From Macrotrachela quadricornifera (Eukaryota; Rotifera; Eurotatoria; Philodinida; Philodinidae): DNA of 64,000 nt. Under the pieces are notes generated by a model. It did no database searches, was not told where the DNA came from, and worked only from the letters and a program-made list of their open reading frames with translations. This document shows positions 36,219-47,684 of this stretch, one piece after another. The DNA lies in NCBI GenBank assembly GCA_022393335.1, contig JAJEKB010021158.1, positions 1,472,572-1,536,571 of the forward strand. The letters are read 5' to 3'. Positions within the stretch are counted from its first letter, which is position 1; each line of letters opens with the position of its first letter. Position numbers and translations under genes: made by a program.

Positions 36219-37211
36219 ATGACATCGACTAAACGTAGAATTAAAAGATTTTTATTTTTGGGACCTACTGGTGTTGGTAAATCAACAATAATTAATATAT
36301 TATTTAACAATAATGTCAACAAACCATATTTATTAAAGCCAGCAAAAACATCCGAAGATGCATTAGGATCTACAACATGTTTTACAACATATTATAATCT
36401 TTCTTCTTATGCATTTACAGATACAATTGGTTTTGGAGATAATAGATTTGATAAAAAAAAAGTTTTATCAATATTAAAAACTCTTATTAAAACTTCACTT
36501 GTTGGATATAATAAAATTTATTTATGTATTCAATATGGAAGAATTTCAAGTGATATTCGAGATCATATTGATCTTTTACTAATCACATTTGGAAAGAATA
36601 TATTGAAATGGTGTACAATTATTTTTACACATTGTTCTGATGATACAATGACTAAAGATAAATATATTGAATTAAATAAAAATGATGAATATATAATTAA
36701 TATTATAAATAAAGTACAAAATGTCATTTTTGGTGACAATATGATTGATGATAAAATGGAAAATGTACTTATTCAAAGAAGACAACATCTGTTAGATAAC
36801 TTAAATCAAGATATGCAAAATTCAAATACTAATTATTATTCTCCGCGTCCCGAAAATTTCATTGAATGGGTACATGAAAGTTATAACAAAATTACATTGA
36901 AATATTCAAAACAAGTAAAAACATATATTGACGAAATTCAAAAAGTATCTGTTACTCTGGCAGATTTAATGTTACATAAAGATTTTGCTAATTATTATGG
37001 TGAATGTTCAATTTGTTTGCAGGATATGTGGAACACTGACAATGTCTTTACACAATGTCATCATATTTTCCATGAAACATGTATAAATAAATGGTTAAAT
37101 AAAAAAAATAGCAATTGTCCTATGTGTCGTTCTATTTTGGATAAGAAACATGCATTTTTAACATCACTTTGTTTTGAATGGGAATGTATTGAGAGTAATG
37201 ATATTAATTAA
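36219..37211 (+). CDS. AIG1/GIMAP-like GTPase fused to a C-terminal RING-H2 finger
   Basis: A 330-residue intronless gene. Residues about 11-25 (FLFLGPTGVGKSTIINIL) are a P-loop. TTCFTTYYN follows as a possible switch I, then FTDTIGFGDNRF is the DxxG switch II region. IIFTHCSDD corresponds to the G4 region as written in AIG1/IAN GTPases. Residues about 260-300 carry a RING-H2 with full ligand set: CSIC, then CHHIFHETC, then CPMC (pattern CxxC...CxHxxHxxC...CxxC). A helical, charged linker of about 90 residues joins them. RING-H2 domains recruit E2 enzymes, so the protein is likely a GTP-regulated ubiquitin ligase. This is inferred from architecture. No hydrophobic C-terminal anchor is visible, unlike many GIMAPs. 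Catalytic and zinc residues look intact. Start ATG follows an AT-rich leader. Confidence 0.85.
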   Translation: MTSTKRRIKRFLFLGPTGVGKSTIINILFNNNVNKPYLLKPAKTSEDALGSTTCFTTYYNLSSYAFTDTIGFGDNRFDKKKVLSILKTLIKTSLVGYNKIYLCIQYGRISSDIRDHIDLLLITFGKNILKWCTIIFTHCSDDTMTKDKYIELNKNDEYIINIINKVQNVIFGDNMIDDKMENVLIQRRQHLLDNLNQDMQNSNTNYYSPRPENFIEWVHESYNKITLKYSKQVKTYIDEIQKVSVTLADLMLHKDFANYYGECSICLQDMWNTDNVFTQCHHIFHETCINKWLNKKNSNCPMCRSILDKKHAFLTSLCFEWECIESNDIN

Positions 37212-38311
37212 AAATTATTTTTTCTGAAAAAACTTTATTTTTCAGCACCTGTTTTTTTGTAAATAAAATGTGCAATAATGATGATCTAATCAGATCATAA
37301 CATATACATTTTGCTTTTATATTCCATATTGTGGGAGGGTAATTGATGTTGAATAAATCTCATTTATCATCACAAATGATCATTTACATCTGCAGAAATT
37401 TATGAAAAATTCGAAAGATTTTTCTGTAACTCTTTAAGTATCGGCCTTTTGGAAAAGTTCGAGTTTTTATGAGAAATATCCAAATATCGCTTCATTCAGT
37501 TTTTGAAAGAAATTTCATAGATTCGTTAAAGAATCATTAAAATAACATGTTTTTATGATAATCTTCAAAACCATTCTTGATATATAAATAGCTATATACT
37601 TATGTATAGATTATGTCACGTTTTTCATGTACATATCCGCATATACTCGAATCAAAAGTATTCTATGCAAGGTGACAAAAAGAAGCAACGCTTTCATTCT
37701 GAAAAGTTTTACAACGATCATTAGTAGATGAGAAATATATCAACAATAAACTAATGCATTGAAAATATAAGGTCACATAAAGAAAGGAAGAAACCTTCTG
37801 ATCATGTACTGTTCATAATGGTTAAAATGCTTTTTTGATTGATCAAAGAATATGATAGTAACATCTTTGTTCAATAACTATCGACAGATATGTTTTTACC
37901 TCGCCTACGTTCTAAATGAACTATTAGAATGTATATCTAGGGGTGAGTGGACAACTGATCATAAAGAGTCATGAAATCAATGTTATCGTTTATCATATAA
38001 AAGACAATATTATAGTCATTTTGTCTATTATAGTGTGATTCACTTATGTTGGATATTTCTTTCTTTCCTTCTGTCAGGTATTTTCCAAATATTCTCTTCT
38101 TGTAATAATGTTCAAGTGTTTTCCCCTTCTCCTCATGTTTATTTCCAAGTATCGTTGATTTCTTTCCTAATTTGTTCATATATATAAATATATATCGCGC
38201 CTGCTTGGAAAATAAAGTAGTAGTGCTGTATTGATCTGGTAGATCGATTATCCGTTAACATTATCTTATCATTTATCATCAGAATTTTCGTCATCATTCA
38301 TATTACTCGAT
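37212..38311. other. Intergenic, no gene seen
   Basis: AT-rich. The 80-codon minus ORF at 37937-38179 has no recognisable domain. Confidence 0.45.
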
Positions 38312-38491
38312 ATGACTCTCGAATTCGTCAAGAATCAGCGTGGATCTGACAAGGTTGTTCACCATGAATAGCTTCATATGGAGTATCACCGATTTGATGA
38401 AGGAAAAATCTTCTATCGCTGCAACTGCCATAAGAAGACATTGGGATCGTGCAAGCGAAGAGCTGTTGTTCAGAATGGAATTATCAAGGAG
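38312..38491 (+). pseudogene. FLYWCH zinc-finger fragment with an in-frame stop
   Basis: From ATG at 38312 the reading MTLEFVKNQRGSDKVVHHE is followed by a TAG codon (38369-38371). The same frame then continues LHMEYHRFDEGKIFYRCNCH and GSCKRRAVVQNGIIKE. This is the FLYWCH pattern: a small F..S.RG strand, a tyrosine/phenylalanine pair, YRCxC, and CKRRA. The frame ends at a plausible splice donor (GAG|GTATTT). FLYWCH domains occur in chromatin factors and in MULE-type transposases. Base composition here and in the following 350 bp is less AT-rich than the surroundings. The stop and lack of flanking exons point to a decayed gene or transposon piece. Confidence 0.65.
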
Positions 38492-39745
38492 GTATTTTTC
38501 ATAAATAAAGTTTCAGAGTTTTCCTAGCTCACACTTTCCCAGCCACTCACATCCATCCCAACATCTAGAAGTTCATGGAATGCGGCGAAACAAGGGGCCT
38601 TGATCACATAATCGTGATCAGTTGTCCTAGACCCATATCTAGGTCGATGGTTCTTGAATCAGTATTTCCTGAATTTTGGAGGAAACATGATTAAATTCGG
38701 TCACTGAAATACCAGGGAACCGGCTTTTTTCCTGTCGAATTGTTCGACACCAGATTAAATTCGCTAATTAATGTTAGGGAATAATTAAGGGTAATCTTTG
38801 ATACATTCACATCCACAATCTCATTCGATCCTCAATAGAGTTACACAGGGTGGGATCTACAGATTTTTGTAATGCAATTTTTGGTTTTGCCATTCTGATT
38901 CGAAGGCAAAGTTTACCTTTGATTTCTTTTGGCTATTTCAACAGAACAACTAAGACTTGAGTGGAAAGTATTTTATTTAATTAGCTATATCCAAAAATAA
39001 TGTCATGATTATCTTATTTTCTTACAAAAGAACCAAAAAGACATTCTTTTTTTATAGGATGATAGAGAAGAAAAAGTTCTATTTTTCTATACTTAAAATT
39101 TTGATGAGAACTTTTTTTTTTGTTGAAACTTAACTTTCAAATGAGATAGATTAAACGGCTATGCTTTGTATTTCAATTTTCAATCAATTAATTAGAAAAT
39201 AAAATATATTACAAGATGCAGTACAAAAGGCTCTACAATTTACCTAAGATCGCTTGTTTTTATAGATGTGCTTTTTTATTTTAAAAATAAACAAAATTTA
39301 GAACCATCAGTTTTGGATCCTGCGAAAATGATATTTTTCTTTCTAGAGGATGGCTTCATTTTTGCTGTTTTTCAGTTTTTTATCACAAGATAAAGAGTGG
39401 AAAGCTCAACGATCTAAAAAATAAAGTGTATTTTAATTGTATACTTCTTGTTTTCAAAAAAAGCAAAGATTTGTACCACCAATTTTCAGTGTTTTGAAAA
39501 GATCATTTTTTTCTATTCAAGAAAAATTTTCTTTTATCTTTTTTCACATATAAAATAAATACTCTTATACAAATTGTCTTCTCTTTTCACTCTGTATCTC
39601 ATGATATATTTTATTTTTTAATACAACGTATTACGTGGATGAAAACTGAAATGTACACCGTAGTCATGTAATTTGTCCTACTCGAATAGCATAAAATTTC
39701 TTCCACTATATATTATTTATTTTTTGAGTTAAGAAAAACGATTAT
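38492..39745. other. Intergenic with repeat-element ends
   Basis: 38979-39101 resembles the terminal repeat of the mariner-like element at 61796-62595, present here as a single end. 39195-39310 and 39560-39635 resemble each other in inverted orientation and match parts of the elements at 17558-18081 and 60840-61085. No gene. Confidence 0.5.
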
Positions 39746-42244
39746 TTACAATCTTTTTTTTACACTTTCAAGATTATTCTTCCATAATTTGAGAGAAGGA
39801 CTAGATTCTGAGAAACAATGTTGTCCAATATTGACAGCACGCTCAAAAAATGAAAATGCTGTCGTATAATTGCCCATGTCATTATAAACTAAGCCAATAT
39901 TGTTGTAAGAAGTAGCCAGATCCGGATGATTTGAAGTACAAACTTTTTCACGAATTTCAAGTGCTTTCTCATGGTACGAAAGTGCTTCTGAATAATCGCC
40001 CATATTTGTACATGCTGAGCCGATGTTATCATATGAAGTAGCCAAATAAAGATGATTAGGAAGAAGAGTATTTTTATAGATTTCAAGTGCTTTTACATGA
40101 CATAAAAATGCTTTCGAAGGTTCATCCATATTGTCATAAATCAAACCAATATCGTTATACGATGTAGCCAAATTAGGATCATTAGGCTGGAGATGTTTTT
40201 GAGAAATTTCAAGATCTTTTTGATAGTATGAAAGAGCTTTTGAATAATCACCCTTATTACAATAAACTGAACCAATATTTTTGTAACAAGAAGCTAGATC
40301 AAGATGATCTTCAGGAAGAAATTCTTTACGAATTGTCAGTACTTTTTCATGATACGAAAGCGCTTTTGAGTACTCACCCATATTGTCATATATCAAACCA
40401 ATGTCGCTGTAAATATTAGCTAAATCAGGATGATTTTCAGGCAGTTTTTTTTCTTGAATTTCAATTGTTTGGTTGTAATATAGTAGCGCTTTCGAATATT
40501 CACCCATTTTATAATGCAATCTTGCAATAGTCTTGTAGGATTCAGCCAAACTAGGATCATTGGAAGGAAGCGTTTCTTTTCGAATTGCAAGCACTTTTTC
40601 GTGAAATGTAAGCGCTTTCAAATGCTCACCCATTTTATAATGGCTCGAACCAATACTACTGTAAGTAAGAACCAAATCAGGATGATTTTGAGGAAAAATT
40701 TGTTCGCCAACTTCAATGGATTTTTCATAATATTTAATTGCTTCTTCATATTTTCTTTGACTATCATTGATCATGCCTAGCATGTGATAGCACTGTACTT
40801 TCTCATAATCATCATATGTTTCATCAAGCAGTACATCATATAATTGTTCAGCCTTGTTAAATTCTTTTAGTTTAATCAATAGTTTACCAAGACGGTTCCA
40901 ACCTTTACAATTTGAAAAGGTTTCTTCCCGTATACGTTCAGTTAAAGCAGACCATTGTGGATCGTTATCACTAATTAATGTTAAATCCACCTCCCAGAGA
41001 CGATTATCTCTATCGATTTCTTTAATTTCTCCGATACGAAATACACAATGCATTGAAACGAGAATTTCTTCATCTGGTTGATAAAAAGTAACTTCTCGAA
41101 CGTCAGCAAAACAAGTTGATGATATTGAAGGATCCATTGTCATTACAAATAAGATGCCGACTAAATCTGAATTGGTCATAGCATGACAAGCAGAATTGGA
41201 CGAATATTGACGATTTTTAGTGGCCGAGAAAAAATTATTAAACGATAGTAATTCACCTTTCATTTTCATTAATTGATCAAAGTCTGTTTGACGTAAACCT
41301 TGACCACGATATATGGTAAATGAAGACAATTTAGCTTGATTAGTATATTGTTCAGAATGAAGTTTGGCTATATGTTCATGAAGATGACATATAAAAAAGC
41401 CTAATTTAATAATAAGTTCACCTTCCATAGTACGTAAAGCTTTATTGAGCATGGAATTAAGGAAATACTGATGGGTATACCACCAGATAGGTGTATGATC
41501 ACAATATTCATTTTCGAGTTGATCGACATTTTTTAATTTGGCTGTATTACCAAGAAATTGTTCTCGACAATAACTAATAAATTCATCAATATGTCCTCGT
41601 TCGAAATCGATTGTTAATAAAATTTCTTTTAATATGTGACTATATATGAAACATCGATCGAATTTATCAAGATTTTGATTTATTACATCACCACTCATGT
41701 TTAAATAGCTTATTGAAATAGTGTTTCGATCACAATCAATACCAGCGTTTCTCAATGCTTCACAAATTTCAGTAATTTCTGTTGAAACATCCTTTATTTT
41801 AGACCAATTTTTAGCCCATTGTTTGTGTTTGGGTTTATTTTGACAAAAAATATAAATTGTACTAATCTGTGCCATATCATGTATTTTAGGCACTACTGTT
41901 TCACCAAATGATCCAGAAGAGATAATAAAGATATATTCATCTTTAATCTCGTTGATAAAAGCAATACATTCATCGGTATCAGTAAATGTATAGATTGTAT
42001 TTACTATTTGACGTAATTTACTGATGGTATTACGGCAATCATAATTGTTAATTTCATCAATATTTCCATCCAACCAGAGAAGAAGAAAATTTTGTACTAT
42101 TCGAGTAGCAAATCGTCGAAATGGTCTTGTATTGTTATCATCAGATGGTGACGGTCTACACATACTTTTCGAAGACATGAACGCATCTGAATTCGTTCCT
42201 TGGTCGATAATATTATCTGATATTGTCGATTTAAAATCGTTCAT
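39746..42244 (-). CDS. NAD:arginine ADP-ribosyltransferase domain fused to kinesin-light-chain-type TPR repeats
   Basis: An 832-residue single-exon gene. After an N-terminal region of about 290 residues comes the ART core: the R motif TIYRGQG (near residue 311), a Ser motif LLSFNNFFSATKN, and QPDEEILVSMHCVFRIGEIK (near 391), the place of the ExE signature. This family transfers ADP-ribose from NAD+ to arginine. From about residue 480 there are eight or so 42-residue TPRs, for example MGEYSKALSYHEKVLTIRKE and HPDLATSYNNIGLVYNDMGN. They form a helical scaffold of kinesin-light-chain type for protein binding. ART-TPR fusions are a large family in bdelloids. The ExE site reads DEE, so the first position is Asp while the catalytic Glu remains. 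Whether it is active is not known. No signal peptide, so it is likely cytosolic. Confidence 0.88.
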   Translation of the reverse strand: MNDFKSTISDNIIDQGTNSDAFMSSKSMCRPSPSDDNNTRPFRRFATRIVQNFLLLWLDGNIDEINNYDCRNTISKLRQIVNTIYTFTDTDECIAFINEIKDEYIFIISSGSFGETVVPKIHDMAQISTIYIFCQNKPKHKQWAKNWSKIKDVSTEITEICEALRNAGIDCDRNTISISYLNMSGDVINQNLDKFDRCFIYSHILKEILLTIDFERGHIDEFISYCREQFLGNTAKLKNVDQLENEYCDHTPIWWYTHQYFLNSMLNKALRTMEGELIIKLGFFICHLHEHIAKLHSEQYTNQAKLSSFTIYRGQGLRQTDFDQLMKMKGELLSFNNFFSATKNRQYSSNSACHAMTNSDLVGILFVMTMDPSISSTCFADVREVTFYQPDEEILVSMHCVFRIGEIKEIDRDNRLWEVDLTLISDNDPQWSALTERIREETFSNCKGWNRLGKLLIKLKEFNKAEQLYDVLLDETYDDYEKVQCYHMLGMINDSQRKYEEAIKYYEKSIEVGEQIFPQNHPDLVLTYSSIGSSHYKMGEHLKALTFHEKVLAIRKETLPSNDPSLAESYKTIARLHYKMGEYSKALLYYNQTIEIQEKKLPENHPDLANIYSDIGLIYDNMGEYSKALSYHEKVLTIRKEFLPEDHLDLASCYKNIGSVYCNKGDYSKALSYYQKDLEISQKHLQPNDPNLATSYNDIGLIYDNMDEPSKAFLCHVKALEIYKNTLLPNHLYLATSYDNIGSACTNMGDYSEALSYHEKALEIREKVCTSNHPDLATSYNNIGLVYNDMGNYTTAFSFFERAVNIGQHCFSESSPSLKLWKNNLESVKKRL

Positions 42245-44266
42245 AATCTGTATTGATTATAAGAGATAATTTCAATTTAAATATGTTATTAATGTAAAAT
42301 AGTAGATTTATTTTGTAATATATTGCTATGAATAACAAGAAAGAGCAATGATAAAGAAATACATACACAAATATTCGTATGTTTAATTTTTTTTTTCTAA
42401 TTTATGGTCACACTTCGTCAATCAGGCAGTTTTTTTCTTTGCCCAATATATATAAAGTAACACAAATATTTGTCTGTTCTTGTTGTGTGATAAATATACA
42501 TAGATGTAGGTAATGCAGTACGTTTATTTACCTGTGGGCGTTTTTTTCTTTTCGTTCGTTCGACTATTTCTAGAAAAAAAAAACAAGAGAAAAACGTAAA
42601 ATGTATTAATATCATGCATGAAATGTACATTGATTTTGTTATATGCATAAATCAACGCTATTGAAGATGCTTCATTTTCTTTTCAAATATTTAAATTAAT
42701 CTCTGTTGAAAAATAATTTTTTGAAACGAAAAATGTTTGATAAAATAAATAAATATCACTTTTGGAACTCTTTCTAAGTTTGATACTGTGTCATTTGTTT
42801 TATTCATAAGACAAGTGAATTCACATTGAATTCTCTTATGTTAATGAGTACAACACCAAATATACGAACATTTGTATTTCCATCATCATCATAATGTACA
42901 ATGCTAATTGAATAATATATAAACGATCTTCACATGATGAATTTGAGCAAGTCAATAGAGAGATTCTAATATTACAAGTATTTCTTCTTCATTAGCCATA
43001 TAACCAAATGAAGTAATGTTAACAAAAAGTTTAATATCTCTTATTTATGAACCAGCCCCGATCCCAAATAGTACTGATTGAAAAGTACAATTCAATGCCT
43101 CGGATATCATCCTAGAAAATAGCAGCAATTTCACGAATAAGAGCTATTGAAAGAAATGAATTTATGAAGATCAATTATTCCATAGAATTTCTCAACTATC
43201 GAACCTCCTTCTTTGACATAAAACGATCTCAGTAGATATGAATCGGTATTGGAAATTAGCTTTGCTTGAGTTGTTGGTGAAGATCATGAATGAAAAATCG
43301 AAAAAGATACAATAAATCAATATTCTATACACGAATTATAATGTTGATTGGATGTGACTGCTCAAATCTATCACAGCTAGTTTGTTTTTCTTGAGTTGAT
43401 AGAACCTGGATTATAAATTTGTTTATTTTCTCGATCATACCTTTTACCTGATAAATATCAAATAAAAGAGCATAGTAATATATTCTTAACTAATTAAAAT
43501 TGATTGAGTATCTTTATCAACGGTTTGTTTCTATATTTCCAATGTATATAATTATTCCAAATGTTAATCAATTTGAAGAAAACAAATGATTAGCAGGATC
43601 ATAGCAAAGATTTTAATCCATTCTTTACTGTTACCAAGATTGACAAAGATTTATGAAAGTTGAGAGGCATTAGATACAATCAGTTGACCTGATTGACTAT
43701 CAATCAATAGAATAATTTCATGCTTTTCAAATACAAATCAAATATATTATGTTTTTCGCATTCCTTGTCGTCTGGACCTATTTTCAAATGGTTTGTTTTT
43801 ATCTACGTTTTGTTTATTTTATTTAAAAATATTCGTCTTATAATTTCAACATTAATCCTATCGTTACCGCATCACATCTCGTAGAAGGAAAATCAATTCG
43901 TATTGCTGTGAACAATAAATCTAGATATTCGAACACATATGATTGTGATAGCTGAACGCAAGCAAACATCGGTATTGAAAGGGTTAAATTTCACTATAGA
44001 ATATACATCAATTCCTTATTCTTCATAGAGACAATCCTTAGGATTTTCTCAGATGACTGAATAACTGTAATAATATTCAGGATAGAAATCAATGGATAAA
44101 GAGTGCAGATTTGATTGAAAACAATAATCATTAGATACATCTTTTTAAACTTTGGCTTGATTTATCCTAATCAATAAGATTTAATTTTGTATATGTTTAT
44201 ACTTTTAACAAAGTATAAGTGTTACAAACAACGTTCGTTTATTAAGACAATGAAATAAAGAATAAA
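42245..44266. other. Intergenic, 2 kb, no gene seen
   Basis: AT-rich, both strands broken by stops. A 76-codon minus ORF at 42418-42648 is unsupported. Confidence 0.5.
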
Positions 44267-46110
44267 TCACATGAATATAATTTGAAATTTGATTGTTGGT
44301 CGTTCTTTACATAATTCATTTTGAATTTCCATTATATTCTTTGATAATGATTTGTTTTCTAACATAGTTCCTAATACTTGTAATGTTATTTTCTTCAATC
44401 GATAACATGCAACTACTAGATTTTTCCATTCGCTTGCATCCAACAATTTGTCAATATCATGTTTATTGATGATGAGATGAACATGTCGAATATTTATCAT
44501 TTTTTTAATAAAATCAATAATTGTCATTAAAAAACATGATTTTTGTTGTTGAAAACATACCAAATGTAAAGGCAAACGTCCCATATCACATAGAAAATAT
44601 TTAATTGTAAAATTTTGATAAAATTGATTTATATTATTGTGAATGCAAGAAATTCCTGTACAATGAATTTCCAATCGTTTTAGTGATGTGCAAAGTTTTT
44701 GTAAAATGTCATTCAATATAATAAAGTAAATATCATTCTGATACCAAAGGGAAAGATAATTCAAATTTGGATAATAGACTATATATTCGTTAATTTGTGT
44801 CGAAGATTCAATATTTAAAAGAACGAGTGTCTTAATTCCAGTTAAGATAGCTAAAGAACATAACTCTGTTTGACACCAAAGTTGAACTATATTGAGTTGT
44901 AAGGATACAATCTGTTCAAGTTTAAGTTTTCGACGAACCATTTTGATAAATGAATTCGAAGGTTCAGTTACATGTACTTTTGCATTATATTTATGTAATA
45001 AAGGAAGAATATTACCAGAAAATGCTGTGATCGCATCATTTAATGAAAGATATTTAATTATTTCAAGAATAATTTCCCAACAGAGACCAGTTTTGGTAAT
45101 AAAATCGAACGACTGAAATAAATTCAATTAAAAAATATATGAATTTTTCATAATTCTTTTAAGTTATATAATGAAAATATTTACTAGACTTTGTTCATTA
45201 CTATCACATTCTTCTTTGAATATATCCAACTCATTTAATACTGTTTCACGACTAAATCTTCCTTGAGTACGTGTTAAAATATCACCTTTAAGTAGTGGTT
45301 TGAATTGATATTCAGATTTTATTGAACCATTATGTTCTTCTTCTACACAAAATCGCATAATTCCAATCAACATTGGACATTGTTCAGCACAAAAATTATC
45401 GAAAAGTTCAGTTGGAAAAATTTCTGTCCAAAATTTTCTTAATCTAATTTCAAAAAAAACAAAACAAAGCTTCCATAGATCATTTCGAAAGATAATTAAA
45501 ATTAATCGAAAAAATGCTCTTTCTAATGAATTCAAATATTGTATTATAATTTACTTACGTATTTCTATTCGATTCAAAAGTGACATCCCATGGCCATACA
45601 ATATAATTTTCAAGCAAATATTCTATAATCGTCGTTGAACAGAATATATTATAACAAAATATATTACTAAACATGCTGCTATCGTGATGTATATAGACGA
45701 GAACTGGGCGATGCTAAAATAAGATAGTTACATTACTGTATTCCAGATAATCATGGAATAAAGATATAAACTAACTTCTTTAATCACATCGGAAGAGAAA
45801 GCTTCTTGACATGCATCTCGAAGAGAACCCATGAAGAATGCTGGACAAGCATCATAACGTTTTTCAAAACATTTATAAAAAGATTCAATGCCAATAATTT
45901 CATTTTGGCATTCATCAGGAACTTTTATATGATAAATATATTAATCAATCAATTATTTTCTTTTTTAAAAAAATTTAAAAAACAACTTACAAGGACTACA
46001 ACCAATGAGCTTATTATCGTCGTAAAAAAATTCAACATCACTTTCTTCATCATCGCTATCCTAAGCAGATTTAAGAGGATAAACATAGAATCAGAAGACA
46101 CACTTACCAT
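44267..46110 (-). CDS. FAF1-like UAS (thioredoxin-fold) domain fused to an F-box/LRR-like region
   Basis: Six exons on the minus strand: 46108-46110 (the ATG alone), 45991-46060, 45776-45921, 45559-45713, 45185-45443, 44267-45112. Sum 1479 nt, 492 residues. After an acidic start (DSDDEESDVEFFYDD), residues about 35-210 match the UAS domain of FAS-associated factors: ERYDAC-type opening, FFMGSLRDACQEAF, PVLVYIHHDSSMFSNIFC, YIVWPWDVTFESNR. The C-terminal exon, which has no ATG before the F-box region, carries GLCWEIILEIIKYLSLNDAI, an F-box-like helix pair, then leucine-rich stretches (GIKTLVLLNIESS, YPNLNYLSLWYQ, SLKRLEIHC). FAF proteins couple p97/ubiquitin to substrates through UAS and UBX domains; F-boxes bind Skp1. 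No UBA or UBX domain is seen, so the F-box-like part occupies the UBX position. The UAS call is firm, the F-box call moderate. Confidence 0.75.
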
Positions 46111-47684
46111 TGTGATTATATCACGTTCTGATTTAAGTATATTTCATCTATTAATGAGTAAAAATTTTTAAAAATAACGTTTTTCTATGTCTATAATCAA
46201 TTGATAAGACACATTCTCGCAAAGTTATATATTGGTTAAATTACCTTTTTCGTTCTTCAAAATATCAATGGGTGAGACATGTTTTTGTTTGAAATAATTT
46301 TTAATGTGAATAGGGCAAAGAAGAAACAGAAATAAAATACTATGTTTTTCTTTTTGTCCTATTTTTTTTGCAAGTCGACACAAACACGTGGCAATCGAAA
46401 GGTAACAAGTCGAGTTCTTCTTCCTTCATGTGCACGACAAAAGAAAACAGAAAATACCTTGAGTATGTGAAGAAAATGTATAGAGAGAAGACAAGACTTT
46501 ATAGAATAAATGTAAGATTATGAATGGTATTATTGTGATTGGAATACTTAAAATATGAATTATCTAATTTATCATTTGAAAAAAGTTAGATAAAAATTGC
46601 AATTCTTACAATGCCACTCTTTCTAATTGATTACACATATGTACCCAGGGTTACCACCTCATCAAATTAAAGAAACGGAAGACTATTAAATCACTCTTTT
46701 CTACATTAGTTATTCTCCAAAGTTTCACATTTCTCTCAGTAATAAAGGACTTGCAACGATGAGAATTCTAGACATAGTGTTTCGTCATAAGGTTGACAAG
46801 TCTGCTTCGAAAGTATATGAGATAGATGATTCATGAATACGATAACCAACTGCAGTGTATGCTTTTTTTCTCAGAAAATGTTAGCTAGGATGCGAAAATT
46901 CTTTTCGTAAAAAAATGGGGGCAAAGTTAGGAATACGAAAAAAAACTTCAAAAAGCGAAACAGTGTGAAAATACAGAAAGAGCTGGCAATCCTGATCACA
47001 TATCTTCCAAATCTGTACATTTGATGTGTGGAGAATATTAATAGAAAGAAAGTGTGCATGATAAAAAAACCGATTTTCGTCTTTTGAATGAAATCAGTTG
47101 AATTCACATCAAATATACATAGCAAACTTATTCGTCTTTAACCGATTGATTCTGACGAAATAACGATTTTAATCAACAATACACGTTTAAATAATGATGG
47201 TGCTTTGTGAATAATTAATATAATCTTGGATATACAGATCAATTTGCCGGAATTCTTTCTTATTTTGAATTGCTATTGTTCCATACTTGAAACTTGTTTA
47301 CCATTCGAAGAACGGAATCAGAAATCGAGTTATTTTAGGTCGGATTAGTAGGTAGAAAATCATTAAAAATAATCTTTGATTACAAAAAGAGGAATGTTTC
47401 GATTTTTTCCTGTGAAGGATAATTTCAAGAAGACAGGAAAACAAAATGAGTTTTTCGTATTATTTGAGTAAGTTTTCAAACTTGTTCACAAATCTTACCT
47501 GTGAAAAGGCAAATTCTAGTTCAAAAATATGTTCAGCGTTTCGTCAACAGCCCAGCCTATATGATAATTAAAAAAAACGAAAATTGAAAACCTTCAAAGC
47601 TTGATCTTTGGGAAAAGGGACGATCTCCTTAAAAGAACATGAGACAAAATTTATTAAATTATATTCGTCAATACATAGTGAATA
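46111..47684. other. Intergenic, no gene seen
   Basis: Upstream region of the UAS/F-box gene and 3' flank of the pentapeptide gene. ORFs at 45806-46171 (+) and 46871-47125 (-) are, respectively, a shadow of the UAS exons and unsupported. Confidence 0.45.

Noticed and set aside
40228..41081. Several plus-strand ORFs opposite the ART-TPR gene
   Set aside because: They are antisense shadows of the regular TPR repeats.
42418..42648. 76-codon minus ORF with a hydrophobic stretch
   Set aside because: No neighbouring exon in phase and no recognisable motif; hydrophobicity follows from T-rich DNA.
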